The notes under the pieces were generated by a model. That model ran no database searches and was not told the DNA's origin. It worked only from the letters and a program-made list of their open reading frames with translations. Shown piece after piece: positions 9,301 to 17,322 of a stretch of 64,000 bases of DNA. The DNA comes from Pseudomonadota bacterium. GTDB lineage: Bacteria; Pseudomonadota; Alphaproteobacteria; Acetobacterales; Acetobacteraceae. How positions within the stretch are numbered: the first letter of the stretch is position 1; the number at the start of each line of letters is the position of its first letter. Location: positions 1-64,000 of the forward strand of contig JAJZFA010000021.1 of assembly GCA_021805565.1 (NCBI GenBank). Direction: 5' to 3'. The translations under genes and the position numbers were made by a program.

Positions 9301-9425
9301 CCCGTGCCATGGCCAGGTCTGGCCGGCCCCCCAGGGTATTTGCCCCATGTTATGGCCTGGTCTGGCCGGGCACTCACGAATTTATGCCCCGTGTCATGGC
9401 CGGGCTTGGCCCGGCCACCCACGAC
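9301..9425. repeat. Cluster of three palindromic ATGGCCGGGC-type repeats
   Basis: Three related units lie side by side at 9301-9330, 9343-9378 and 9387-9425. The best preserved reads TCATGGCCGGGCTTGGCC then CGGCCACCCACGAC; the others are diverged (GGCCAGGTCTGGCCGGCC, GGCCTGGTCTGGCCGGGC). Each can fold into a hairpin. Similar dispersed palindromes are common between genes of alphaproteobacteria. Together they fill most of the 369-base gap between the restriction-modification gene and the next gene; frames translated through them are artefacts of the repeat. Confidence 0.8.
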
Positions 9426-9566
9426 TGTCTTGCGTTCGTATCCCGAACGTGGGGGGCGAATCAGACCAAGCCACGACAGAAGAGGAAATCAGGCCTGACG
9501 ACATTCGCCCGATTGCCCCTGTCATAGCTGTTGACACATTTCCTAATATAGCCTAATTTTCCAGGA

Positions 9567-10418
9567 ATGGAAACCTCATCCCCGCCGAACCCTTCCATCC
9601 ACCTCCTCACCGCGCTGTATCACCAGCTCGTCCATACCCTCATCGAGGTGCTGCCGCCGCCGCGCGGCGACACGCCCGTCGGGCTGCAGGCCCGGAAACT
9701 ATCCGCCATCGGCAAGATCGCCGCGCTGGCGCCGCTGAACGCCGATGAGGCCGATCTCGCCGCCCACTGCATCGCCGCCCGAGCGCAGGCGGACGAAATG
9801 TTGCGGCTGGCCCGCCTGAACGAGCATGACTCCGTATTGGCCGCGCGGCTGAGCGCGGAGTACCGATCGACAATGCGGCTATGGCTGGCGGTGTACACAA
9901 GGCTGAAGCGGGTGCAGGCGGAGCGCCGCAAGCGCGATGCGAATCCCGAGACCGCGAACCAGGACGCATGGGCGCGCCATATCGCCGAACGATCCATGCT
10001 GGCGGTGCTGGAGGCACAACCAGACGCCGGACTGGCAGACGCCGGACTGGCAGACGCCGCACCGGCCGAACCGGTGCGGCCGCGCCAGGCGCCGGTTTCC
10101 GCTCCGGCAGCGGCACGCGCGGCGGCTCCGATCGAGGCCAAGGCCGGCGCTCCGGCTGCAGTACGGGTCGCCGCCGCCAACGAAGCAGTGCCGGAAAATA
10201 AGACAAATTCTCACACTGTGGCTTTTGAGACGCCGTTGAGCGATCAAAACCCCAACCCAGGGTCCGCAGGATCGAAGGTCGCGCCTTTTCGCGAGGCCTT
10301 GCTCGGCACGACACGCCCATTCCCGCAAGAGGCCGATCCGACCGGGGCCGCGGTATCCAGGCAAATCAAATCGCAAAACGAGATGATTCTAGCAGCACGG
10401 CTTTTGGGACGCGAGTGA
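9567..10418 (+). CDS. Hypothetical protein (283 aa)
   Basis: I do not recognise this protein. Residues 1-140 are predicted mostly helical and soluble, with a charged segment (RLKRVQAERRKRDANPE). Residues 150-220 are low-complexity Ala/Pro-rich and contain a short tandem repeat (DAGLADAGLADAA, encoded by a 15-base repeat near 10024-10065). The last 75 residues are encoded by a longer repeated DNA segment whose second copy supplies the stop codon, so the C-terminus may be a later addition. It lies 369 bases after the restriction-modification gene on the same strand and may belong to the same accessory island. No signal peptide or membrane segment is seen. Confidence 0.6.
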   Translation: METSSPPNPSIHLLTALYHQLVHTLIEVLPPPRGDTPVGLQARKLSAIGKIAALAPLNADEADLAAHCIAARAQADEMLRLARLNEHDSVLAARLSAEYRSTMRLWLAVYTRLKRVQAERRKRDANPETANQDAWARHIAERSMLAVLEAQPDAGLADAGLADAAPAEPVRPRQAPVSAPAAARAAAPIEAKAGAPAAVRVAAANEAVPENKTNSHTVAFETPLSDQNPNPGSAGSKVAPFREALLGTTRPFPQEADPTGAAVSRQIKSQNEMILAARLLGRE

Positions 10419-10519
10419 GCGCCCAAACCCGAAATCCAGGCCCTACGGGATCGAGGGTAAAGAATTTTCGGGGAATTTGCTCGGCACGACACGTTTATCC
10501 CCTCAAGAGGCCGGAACGG
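10219..10519 (+). repeat. Pair of diverged direct repeats, about 122 bp each
   Basis: The segment 10219-10340 recurs at 10398-10519, an offset of 179 bases. Shared landmarks are GGCTTTTG near the start, GGATCGA in the middle, TTGCTCGGCACGACACG, and CAAGAGGCCG near the end; by eye well over half the positions match. Copy one encodes the C-terminal part of the hypothetical protein, and the stop TGA (10416-10418) lies inside copy two. The pattern suggests a dispersed repeat that has been duplicated or inserted twice. Confidence 0.8.
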
Positions 10520-10671
10520 GACGCACGCGAAACAGCACATTAGCCCGACCGGACGTGCACTTGAGGGCACGCCCGGCGCCACAATCCCGAGCGGTCGTCA
10601 TGAATCGGACGCAGACAGTGGACTGACAGCCCGCCCGGTGCGATTGATCGGTCTGGACGGAGAACGCCGGC

Positions 10672-11649
10672 ATGAGAATTTCGATTTTGGGCGGCGGCGG
10701 ATTCCTGGGCCGCAAGATCGCGAGGAACCTGGCCACTCACGGCACGCTGGGCGGCAAGACGGTGACGGCGCTGACCCTGTTCGACATGACCGAACCGCCG
10801 CAACCGGATGCCGCATTTCCGGTCGCATCGGTCGCCGGCGATGTCGCCCACCTGCCGGACCAGGCAATCCCCGCGGGCACGGATGTGGTGTTTCACCTTG
10901 CCGCCGTGGTCAGCGCGCAGGCAGAAGCCGATTACGACCTGGGGCGCCGGGTTAATCTCCGCGGCACCGACGCCGTGGTCGATCGCTGCCGGGCATTAGG
11001 CACAAACCCGCGCGTGGTGTTCACCAGTTCGGTGGCCAGCTTCAGCGGCGATCAGAGCACGACGCTGCCCGACAACACCCGCCAGATTCCAGGCAACAGC
11101 TATGGCGCACAAAAGGCAGCCGCCGAACTCATCCTGGCGGACGCGTCGCGACGGGGGTTTCTGGATGCCGTCACGCTGCGGTTGCCCACGGTGATCGTGC
11201 GCCCCGGCCGCCCGAACAAGGCCGCCAGTTCATTCTTCTCCGCAATCGTCCGCGAACCGCTGCTCGGTCTGGACACCGACCTGCCGGTGGGGGACGATTT
11301 CGCCGTCTGGGTATGCAGTCCAAGGCGCGCGGTGGACTGGCTGCTGCACGCCGCCACCATGGACACATCGGCATTGGGGCTGGATCGCAGCATCGACCCG
11401 CCCGGAATCAGCACCACCGTTGCCCATCTGCTACAGGCGCTGGACACCCTGGCGCCCGGTGCGTCTTCGCATGTGAAGCGGGTTAAAGACGACGCGATCG
11501 CCGCCATTGTCTCTGGCTGGCCACCGGCATTCGAGGCGTCTCGTGCCAGGGCATTGGGTTTTTCCGCCCACGAGCCGGTTCTGGACGTGATCCGGGCGTT
11601 CGTGGAAGACGATCTGGCCGCGACCAGGGCCGATCGCGAGACACCCTGA
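10672..11649 (+). CDS. denD: D-erythronate dehydrogenase-like NAD-dependent SDR (325 aa)
   Basis: An extended short-chain dehydrogenase. The N-terminal ILGGGGFLGRKIA is the NAD-binding loop, DVVFHLAAVVSAQAE follows, then the catalytic Ser in VVFTSSVA and the YxxxK pair in SYGAQKAAAELI. PTVIVRPGRPNKAASSF and the C-terminal WPPAFEASRARALGF match the DenD group, which oxidises D-erythronate at C2 in tetronate breakdown. The genes that normally accompany denD (a kinase of the OtnK type and OtnC/OtnI) are not in the window, so the physiological substrate is inferred from family only. The preceding 253 bases hold the second copy of the direct repeat and no gene. Confidence 0.8.
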   Translation: MRISILGGGGFLGRKIARNLATHGTLGGKTVTALTLFDMTEPPQPDAAFPVASVAGDVAHLPDQAIPAGTDVVFHLAAVVSAQAEADYDLGRRVNLRGTDAVVDRCRALGTNPRVVFTSSVASFSGDQSTTLPDNTRQIPGNSYGAQKAAAELILADASRRGFLDAVTLRLPTVIVRPGRPNKAASSFFSAIVREPLLGLDTDLPVGDDFAVWVCSPRRAVDWLLHAATMDTSALGLDRSIDPPGISTTVAHLLQALDTLAPGASSHVKRVKDDAIAAIVSGWPPAFEASRARALGFSAHEPVLDVIRAFVEDDLAATRADRETP

Positions 11650-11809
11650 CCGGTCGCGCACCCAGTCCGGCCGGCGGGGGCCGATCCGCCTGTAACAACC
11701 GGCCGATATTGTTTACCATCGTGCCGCCGCAATCGCCGGATGAAGTGTTGCGCGGAGCCGGGGACGGTTCCAAAACCGGCTTTCAATTTACTCCGGCTGG
11801 ACGTTGCGC

Positions 11810-13687
11810 ATGCCGCCACCGCAGGGCGAGTCTACTTTAGCGGGGCCGCAAGGTACCCGCATCGCCGGCAGCATTGTGCCCGGACCGGAAGACGAAACGC
11901 TACCAAGACGGGCGCAGGTCAGGCGGCCGCGCCGTCCGATCGGGTCCGCCGTGATGCACGCACCGCAGGTTCTGCGCGCGCTGGTCCGGGCGGATGAGGT
12001 CTGGCTGGTCGTGCTGGCGGCCTTCGTCGGGTTCGGCACCGGCATCGTCGTCTGGTTGATGACGGCCGCGACCCAGCTTGTCCATCAAACCCTGTTCGGC
12101 ATCGCCAGTAACGAGCGATTGAGTGCGATGGTGTGGCTGGATCCCCTGCGCAGCGTGCTGGTTCCGGCTTTCGGCGGCCTGGCGCTGGGCCTTGCGACGC
12201 TGTGGATCACCCGGCTCAGGCCCCGCCGCACCGTCGATCCGATCGAGGCCAACGCTTTGTTCGGCGGCCGGATGTCGATGAACGGCAGCCTGATCGTGGT
12301 GTTGCAAACGATCATGTCGAACGGTGTCGGCGCTTCCGTGGGGCTGGAGGCTGGGTACACCCAGATCGGGTCGGCGATGGCCTCCCGCTGGGGGCATGCG
12401 TTCCGGGTCCGGCGGAACGATTTGCGCCTGCTGGTCGGATGCGGCGCGGCGGCGGCGATCGCCGGCGCGTTCAATGCACCGCTGACCGGGGCGTTCTATG
12501 CGTTCGAGTTGGTGATCGGCACCTATACGCTGGTTGCGTTTGCTCCGGTGGCGGTTGCCGCGCTGGTGTCGCAGGCCGTTGTGCATGCGATCGGCGGCTC
12601 GATCTTCGACCTGACGCCGCAGGTTCCCTCCCATATCGATCCGATCGACTATATCCCCCTTCTCGCCCTTGGGATGCTGTGTGCGCTGCTGGGTATTTCC
12701 ATCATGCGCGGGGTCACGATCACCGAGGATCTGTTTCGCAGAAGCCGCGTTCCCATCTGGCTCCGGCCAGCCATCGGCGGTCTTGCGATCGGTACGCTGG
12801 CCCTGGTCACGCCGTCGGTGCTGTCGTCCGGTCATGGCGCCATCGGCCTGACCTTCGAATCGCACGAAGCGCTGGGGTGGGTGGTGTTGCTGGTTGTGCT
12901 GAAGGCGACGGCGTCGGCGATTTCCATCGGATCGGGGTTTCGCGGCGGGCTGTTTTTCGCGTCGTTGTTTCTGGGCGCGCTGCTGGGCAAAGCCTTCGCC
13001 GGGGCGCTGGCGCTGGTCAGCACCGCGCATGCCATCCCGCAGGAGGTCTGCGCGCTTGTCGGCATGAGCGGGCTGGCCGTGGCGATCATCGGCGGGCCAT
13101 TGACGATGGGATTCCTGGCGTTGGAGGCGACGGGCAGTCTGCCGATGACGGTGGCGGTGCTGGCGGCATGCGTGGTGTCGTCGCTGACGGTGCGCCGCAC
13201 GTTCGGGTATTCTTTTGCCACATGGCGCTTTCACTTGCGCGGCGAGGCCATCCGCAGCGCCGTCGATATCGGCTGGATGCGCAATCTGACCGTCGGCCGG
13301 ATGATGCGGCGCGACATGCGAACCGTACGCGCCGATCTGCCGCTGAGCCAGTTCAAGCGGGACTTTCCGCTGGGCGCCTCGACCCGAGCCGTTGTGCTGG
13401 ACGAGGCTGATTGTTACGCGGGGATCGTGTTGCTGCCGGAAGCGCATGCCGATGCGGACGACGATCACAGGGTTGGCGATATCGTGCATTACGCCGACAC
13501 GGTGCTGGTGCCGCAAATGACCATCAAGGAAGCGGTGGCGATGTTCGAAAACGCCGAGAGCGACGCATTGGTGGTCGTCGATAACGCGCAGGACCGCCAC
13601 GTTATCGGGTTGCTGACGGAGCAATATGCGCTGCGCCGCTACAGCGACGAACTGGACAGGCGGCGGCGCGAACTATCGGGCGAATAG
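11810..13687 (+). CDS. ClC-family chloride channel/transporter with C-terminal CBS domains (625 aa)
   Basis: An integral inner-membrane ClC protein. After a hydrophilic N-terminus of about 60 residues come some ten hydrophobic segments. VGLEAGYTQIGS near residue 175 aligns with the GREGP motif of ClC proteins and keeps the gating glutamate, although the flanking Arg and Pro are replaced. GSGFRGGLFFAS near residue 375 matches the GxGxPGGxF motif with Arg for Pro. The last 150 residues resemble a CBS pair (NLTVGRMMRRDMRTV, then QMTIKEAVAMFENAESDALVVVD). Transport of chloride, perhaps in exchange for protons, is inferred. The start may be ATG 11810 or the GTG/ATG at 11951/11954 nearer the first membrane segment. 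Confidence 0.85.
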   Translation: MPPPQGESTLAGPQGTRIAGSIVPGPEDETLPRRAQVRRPRRPIGSAVMHAPQVLRALVRADEVWLVVLAAFVGFGTGIVVWLMTAATQLVHQTLFGIASNERLSAMVWLDPLRSVLVPAFGGLALGLATLWITRLRPRRTVDPIEANALFGGRMSMNGSLIVVLQTIMSNGVGASVGLEAGYTQIGSAMASRWGHAFRVRRNDLRLLVGCGAAAAIAGAFNAPLTGAFYAFELVIGTYTLVAFAPVAVAALVSQAVVHAIGGSIFDLTPQVPSHIDPIDYIPLLALGMLCALLGISIMRGVTITEDLFRRSRVPIWLRPAIGGLAIGTLALVTPSVLSSGHGAIGLTFESHEALGWVVLLVVLKATASAISIGSGFRGGLFFASLFLGALLGKAFAGALALVSTAHAIPQEVCALVGMSGLAVAIIGGPLTMGFLALEATGSLPMTVAVLAACVVSSLTVRRTFGYSFATWRFHLRGEAIRSAVDIGWMRNLTVGRMMRRDMRTVRADLPLSQFKRDFPLGASTRAVVLDEADCYAGIVLLPEAHADADDDHRVGDIVHYADTVLVPQMTIKEAVAMFENAESDALVVVDNAQDRHVIGLLTEQYALRRYSDELDRRRRELSGE

Positions 13688-13820
13688 GGCTTGGCGATTG
13701 GGTTGGCACGCCTGGACGGCAGCGAAAAACGTTGCCCGCGCCGCCGTCGCGTGTCACGCTGTTTGTAGTGCGGGACGTCATTCGCTGTGACGACGATTCC
13801 GCGGCGGGAAGAAACCCCAG

Positions 13821-13836
13821 AAAGCAGGCCTGCTTT
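13821..13836. promoter_or_regulatory. 16-bp perfect palindrome upstream of the cupin gene
   Basis: AAAGCAGGCCTGCTTT is self-complementary over all 16 bases and ends 61 bases before the cupin start codon. The position suits an operator for a dimeric repressor of the cupin gene. No regulator gene lies next to it. Nothing else is seen in the 210-base gap after the ClC gene. Confidence 0.45.
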
Positions 13837-13897
13837 TCAACCGGCCGAACCTGGACGTCAGCGCCATGTCCGGTCCTTATGAAGGGGAGCCTGACGT

Positions 13898-14350
13898 ATG
13901 CGCGATACACCGGTCGTCAATACATTTACGCATGTGAAACCCGGCGATACGCCCTGGGTGAGCGATGGCTTGCGATCCTTTTTCGAATACCGCGACCTTG
14001 GGGTTGCCGCCGCCACGGGCGGGCGCGTCATCGCGCAACTGGCTCGGGCCAAAGAGGCGCCAGAAAAGGGCACCGGGTGGCATCGGCATACCGCCGACTT
14101 CCACATCGTCATCATGCTGAAGGGCTGGGCCCGGTTCATGTATGAGGACAAGGAACATCTCGTCTCGGCCGGCGATTGCGTGCATCAGCGGCCGGGCATC
14201 ATGCATTTCCTGTTCGATTATTCACCGGACATGGAATACTTGGAGGTCGTCGGCCCGGCGGATTTCGGGACGGTGGACATGACGAGCACGGTTCCCGTGC
14301 CAGCCCCGCAATCGTGGCGATTGTCTGGCGGGCCAACCGTGACGGGCTGA
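13898..14350 (+). CDS. Cupin-domain protein (150 aa)
   Basis: A single-domain RmlC-like beta-barrel. The first cupin motif is GTGWHRHTADFHIVIMLKGW, with two His and a probable third ligand for a metal, and the second is AGDCVHQRPGIMHFLFDYSPD. The family includes dioxygenases, isomerases and sugar-binding proteins, so no reaction can be named. AAGGGGA lies about 13 bases before the ATG. It appears monocistronic: it is followed by two hairpins and the convergent GST gene. Confidence 0.85.
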   Translation: MRDTPVVNTFTHVKPGDTPWVSDGLRSFFEYRDLGVAAATGGRVIAQLARAKEAPEKGTGWHRHTADFHIVIMLKGWARFMYEDKEHLVSAGDCVHQRPGIMHFLFDYSPDMEYLEVVGPADFGTVDMTSTVPVPAPQSWRLSGGPTVTG

Positions 14351-14427
14351 ACCGACACAGGCTGCATCGGTGGCACTGCAGAGGTTCGGAACCGGACCCG
14401 TTCGCTGACATGCAACGGCCTGACAAC

Positions 14428-14521
14428 GCGGAGGGATTCCTCCGCCGTCGCCCAACAGCGTGGCCGGATGGGAGGACCGGTCGTGTCAGCCCGGAATAAT
14501 GAGGACCGATTGATCCGGTCC
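14428..14521. terminator. Two hairpins between the convergent cupin and GST genes
   Basis: GCGGAGG-GATT-CCTCCGC (14428-14445) is a perfect 7-bp stem with a 4-base loop. GGACCG (14503-14508) pairs with CGGTCC (14516-14521) around a 7-base loop. Neither is followed by a T-run, but they lie between convergent genes, where bidirectional termination is expected. Confidence 0.45.
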
Positions 14522-14562
14522 CCGGTTTGCGTGCCGGCCGGCGCATGCCCGGTCGCCGATGG

Positions 14563-15219
14563 TCAGAACTCGATGTCGAGTTCGTCGATCTGTTCCGGTT
14601 CCTTCTGCGCGGCGGCAAACCACTCCTTCATGTCGGGCCACGCCATGATCTGCTGGCAATAGCGTTCGCACATTCCGGTCATCGTCACGTCATAGCTACG
14701 GAACCGGGTGACGACCGGGGCGTACATCGCATCGGCGATGGTCGGTTTCGCACCGAACAGCCATGGCCCCTTCCAGGCGGTCAGGCATTCGCGCCAGATT
14801 TCGGTGATACGGTCGATATCGGCCTGTACCGCCGACCACACCGCGAAACCCGGCCGGTAGAGCTTCAGGTTCATAGGCAGAGCCTCGCGCAGCGCGGCGA
14901 AGCCAGAATGCATTTCTCCGGAAATCGACCGGCATTGCGCCCTCGCCAAACGGCCGGACGGCAGCATGCCCGCGTCCGGGAACATTTCATTGAGGTATTC
15001 GGCTATGGCAAGTGTGTCCCAAATCACCACATCGTCATGCATGAGTGCTGGCACCCGTATCGACGACGACTGCATCAGCAGTTCCCTGCGGTTCGCCGGA
15101 TCGTCCGGGTCAACGATTTTTTCCTCGAACCCGATCCCGGCGAGGCGTGACAGCAGGTACCCCCGAAGCGACCAGGAGGAATAATTTTTGCTGCTGATAA
15201 GAAGCGTGGCCCCTGCCAT
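14563..15219 (-). CDS. Glutathione S-transferase family protein (218 aa)
   Basis: A cytosolic GST. The N-terminal thioredoxin-like domain has LLISSKNYSSWSLRGYLL, in which the Ser residues near 9-14 occupy the catalytic position, then SSIRVPALMHDDVVIWDTLA, with the conserved cis-Pro and the WDTLAIAEYL turn that binds glutathione. The C-terminal helical domain carries WLFGAKPTIADAMYAPVVTR, matching the usual SIADxxxxP helix cap. The ATG at 15219 is chosen because MAGATLLISSKNYS is the normal start of this group; the upstream 13 codons have no homology. The gene is divergent from phaZ. Confidence 0.9.
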   Translation of the reverse strand: MAGATLLISSKNYSSWSLRGYLLSRLAGIGFEEKIVDPDDPANRRELLMQSSSIRVPALMHDDVVIWDTLAIAEYLNEMFPDAGMLPSGRLARAQCRSISGEMHSGFAALREALPMNLKLYRPGFAVWSAVQADIDRITEIWRECLTAWKGPWLFGAKPTIADAMYAPVVTRFRSYDVTMTGMCERYCQQIMAWPDMKEWFAAAQKEPEQIDELDIEF

Positions 15220-15292
15220 GGTGACAACCCCCGAACGTGCTGGCATGCTGCGACGCAATATAACAACATATCCGTTCGGATGGCGAGCGTTT

Positions 15293-15308
15293 GTGATAAC
15301 GTGATAAC
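15293..15308. promoter_or_regulatory. Tandem 8-mer GTGATAAC in the GST/phaZ divergent region
   Basis: GTGATAAC occurs twice without a gap, 20 bases before the phaZ start. The surrounding 15240-15310 is AT-rich for this genome and must hold both divergent promoters. The doubled 8-mer is a candidate regulator site. Confidence 0.4.
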
Positions 15309-15328
15309 AATTGAGTGACAGAGGCCGC

Positions 15329-16564
15329 GTGACTGATCAATCGATGATCTACAAACTTTATCAGGCGCAGGCCGACCTGATGTATCCCGCCCGCGCACTG
15401 GCCAGGTTCGGTGCGGGTGTGGCGCGCGCGATGGACATGGGCGACCTGACGCCGGCGCCGCTGCGGCATTTCGGTGCGGCCTGCGATTTGTTGGCGGATA
15501 GTCGTCTGACCCATCACCGGCCGGATTACGGGTTCAAAACCACCCGGATGGGTAACGATGCGGTGGGCGTTACCGAGGAATCACGGTTTGAAACGCCGTT
15601 TGGCACGCTTTTACGGTTTCGCAAGGACAGCAAGGCGGTGCAGCCCAGGGTGCTTCTGGTCGCACCGCTGTCGGGTCATTTCGCCACGCTGTTGCGCGGC
15701 ACCGTGGCGGTTCTGCTGCCTGACCACGACGTTTATATCACCGACTGGAAGAACGCCCGCGATACGCCGCTGTCGGACGGTGTGTTCGGCTTCGACGAGT
15801 ATGTGGATCACCTGATCCGGTTCATGGAGATCGTCGGGGAGGGCAGCCACATGGTCGCGGTATGCCAGCCAACGGTTGCCGCCCTGGCCGCGACGGCGAT
15901 CATGGCCGAAGCCGGCAATCCGGCGCAACCCCGCAGCCTGACGCTGATGGCGGGACCGATCGACACGCGGCAGAACCCGACGAAGGTCAACGAGCTGGCG
16001 AAGTCGCACACGATCGAATGGTTCGAGAAGAACCTGATCACCACAGTACCCTGGCGCTTCAAGGGCGCGTTCCGGAGAGTTTATCCGGGCTTTCTGCAAT
16101 TGTCGGCATTCATGGCAATGAACCTGGATCGTCACCTCAATGCCCATATCGGCCAGTTCCGGGCGCTCGCCTGCGGCGACGTGGTGGCGGCCGAGGCGCA
16201 CAAGAAGTTTTACGATGAATACGGTGCGGTGATGGACCTGCCGGCCGAATTCTATCTGGAAACCGTGAAGCGCATTTTCCAGGATCACGACCTGCCGCTG
16301 GGCAAACTGATGTGGCACGGCCAGCCAGTGCGGCCAGAAGCGATCCGCCGTACCGCGCTGCTGACGGTGGAAGGCGAGCGCGACGATATCTGCGCCATCG
16401 GGCAGACCATGGCGGCACTGGATTTATGCAGCGGCGTGCGGATCAGCCAGAAGCGGCACCATCTGCAAACCGGCGTCGGCCATTATGGCGTGTTCAGCGG
16501 GTCCCGCTGGGCTCGGGAAATTTACCCCAAGGTTCGCGCGATGATCGCGGTTACGAACCGATAG
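15329..16564 (+). CDS. phaZ: Intracellular polyhydroxyalkanoate depolymerase PhaZ (411 aa)
   Basis: PhaZ degrades stored poly-3-hydroxybutyrate granules to soluble hydroxy acids. The N-terminus MIYKLYQAQADLMYPARALA is typical. DVYITDWKNARDTPL follows, and VAVCQPT near residue 179 has the catalytic Cys in place of the Ser of an alpha/beta-hydrolase elbow, as in the PhaZ1 group. The C-terminal catalytic His is probably in KRHHLQTGVGHYGVFSG. The start is uncertain: GTG 15329 has GAGG close upstream, ATG 15344 fits homologues best, and TTG 15311 is also open. No other pha gene is in the window, so granule synthesis is encoded elsewhere. Confidence 0.92.
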   Translation: MTDQSMIYKLYQAQADLMYPARALARFGAGVARAMDMGDLTPAPLRHFGAACDLLADSRLTHHRPDYGFKTTRMGNDAVGVTEESRFETPFGTLLRFRKDSKAVQPRVLLVAPLSGHFATLLRGTVAVLLPDHDVYITDWKNARDTPLSDGVFGFDEYVDHLIRFMEIVGEGSHMVAVCQPTVAALAATAIMAEAGNPAQPRSLTLMAGPIDTRQNPTKVNELAKSHTIEWFEKNLITTVPWRFKGAFRRVYPGFLQLSAFMAMNLDRHLNAHIGQFRALACGDVVAAEAHKKFYDEYGAVMDLPAEFYLETVKRIFQDHDLPLGKLMWHGQPVRPEAIRRTALLTVEGERDDICAIGQTMAALDLCSGVRISQKRHHLQTGVGHYGVFSGSRWAREIYPKVRAMIAVTNR

Positions 16565-16593
16565 GTTCGATGATCGCGGTTACGAACCAATAG
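16540..16593 (+). repeat. 25-bp duplication of the phaZ 3' end including its stop
   Basis: GATGATCGCGGTTACGAACC followed by RATAG occurs at 16540-16564 and again at 16569-16593, with one base difference. The first copy is the last codons and stop of phaZ (MIAVTNR-stop); the second would encode MIAVTNQ-stop. It is a small recent tandem duplication with 4 bases between copies. The remaining 93 bases up to the LysE gene hold nothing I can identify. Confidence 0.85.
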
Positions 16594-16686
16594 ATTTCGT
16601 TACGGTGGGATATAGGGCAGCATGATCGACGTGCTGACTCACGTATGGCCGATGCCGCGATAAGCCGGGTTTCATCCGGAACCGTG

Positions 16687-17322
16687 TCAGACCCGCCGCC
16701 AAACCGCTGAACCAGCAGTACTGATCGCATGCACCCCGAACGCCAGAAACAGTACACCCGATGCGCGTGTCAGGGCCAGTCCATGGCGGCTGTAGAAACG
16801 GCGGATGACGTCCGCGCCGATCACCGAGACAAGTACCGCGTCGGCCACCACGAATCCGGCGCATGCCGCCGCCAGCAACGGACCGAACGCGGACCAGTCC
16901 AACGCATTGGCGTAGCGGGCGAGGACGGCGGTAAACATGGCGATCGCCACCGGATAGGCTTTCGGGTTGGATAATCCGAAGGCCAGTCCACGCAGCACGG
17001 GCCGCTTTGGTTCGGTGGCAATTGTCCCGTCCGCATCGCGCCGGGCCGTCGCCGCTCGGAAACCCAACCAGCACAGATACGTTCCGCAACCAAAACCGAG
17101 CAGGTCGAAAAACAACGTTCCGAAGGTGCGGGCGCCGATAATCGCGCTAAGCGATAGCGCCGCCCACAATACGTCTCCAACGAAATGCCCGCACAGGAAC
17201 AACGCCCCGGCTCTCCGGCCGCGGCTGGCGCCGATTCCCAGCAGTGCCAGAAATGCGGGGCCGGGTGCCAAGGTATAGGCGGCCCCGGACAACGCCGAGG
17301 CGAGCAGCAGTCCGGATGTCAA
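16687..17322 (-). CDS. LysE/RhtB-family exporter (211 aa)
   Basis: An inner-membrane exporter of small metabolites, typically amino acids or their derivatives. It has about six hydrophobic segments. The N-terminal GAAYTLAPGPAFLALLGIGASRGRRAG is the LysE signature (key part PGPAFLALLGIGASRGRRAG), and GLAFGLSNPKAYPVAIAMF is the second conserved stretch with the SNPK motif. Its ATG overlaps the stop of the MBL-fold gene by 4 bases (ATGA), so the two are translationally coupled and it is the last gene of the minus-strand catabolic run. It may export a product or analogue of that pathway; this is inference from position. Confidence 0.88.
   Translation of the reverse strand: MTSGLLLASALSGAAYTLAPGPAFLALLGIGASRGRRAGALFLCGHFVGDVLWAALSLSAIIGARTFGTLFFDLLGFGCGTYLCWLGFRAATARRDADGTIATEPKRPVLRGLAFGLSNPKAYPVAIAMFTAVLARYANALDWSAFGPLLAAACAGFVVADAVLVSVIGADVIRRFYSRHGLALTRASGVLFLAFGVHAISTAGSAVWRRV

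Noticed and set aside
9194-9556. Overlapping open frames of 106-239 codons after the restriction-modification gene
   Set aside because: They translate the palindromic repeats (HGRAWPGHPR-type peptides), which produce open frames in several phases; no ribosome binding site or family resemblance.
11900-13624. 574-codon frame opposite the ClC gene
   Set aside because: It is an antisense shadow rich in Arg, His and Gln; the plus strand encodes an unmistakable ClC protein.
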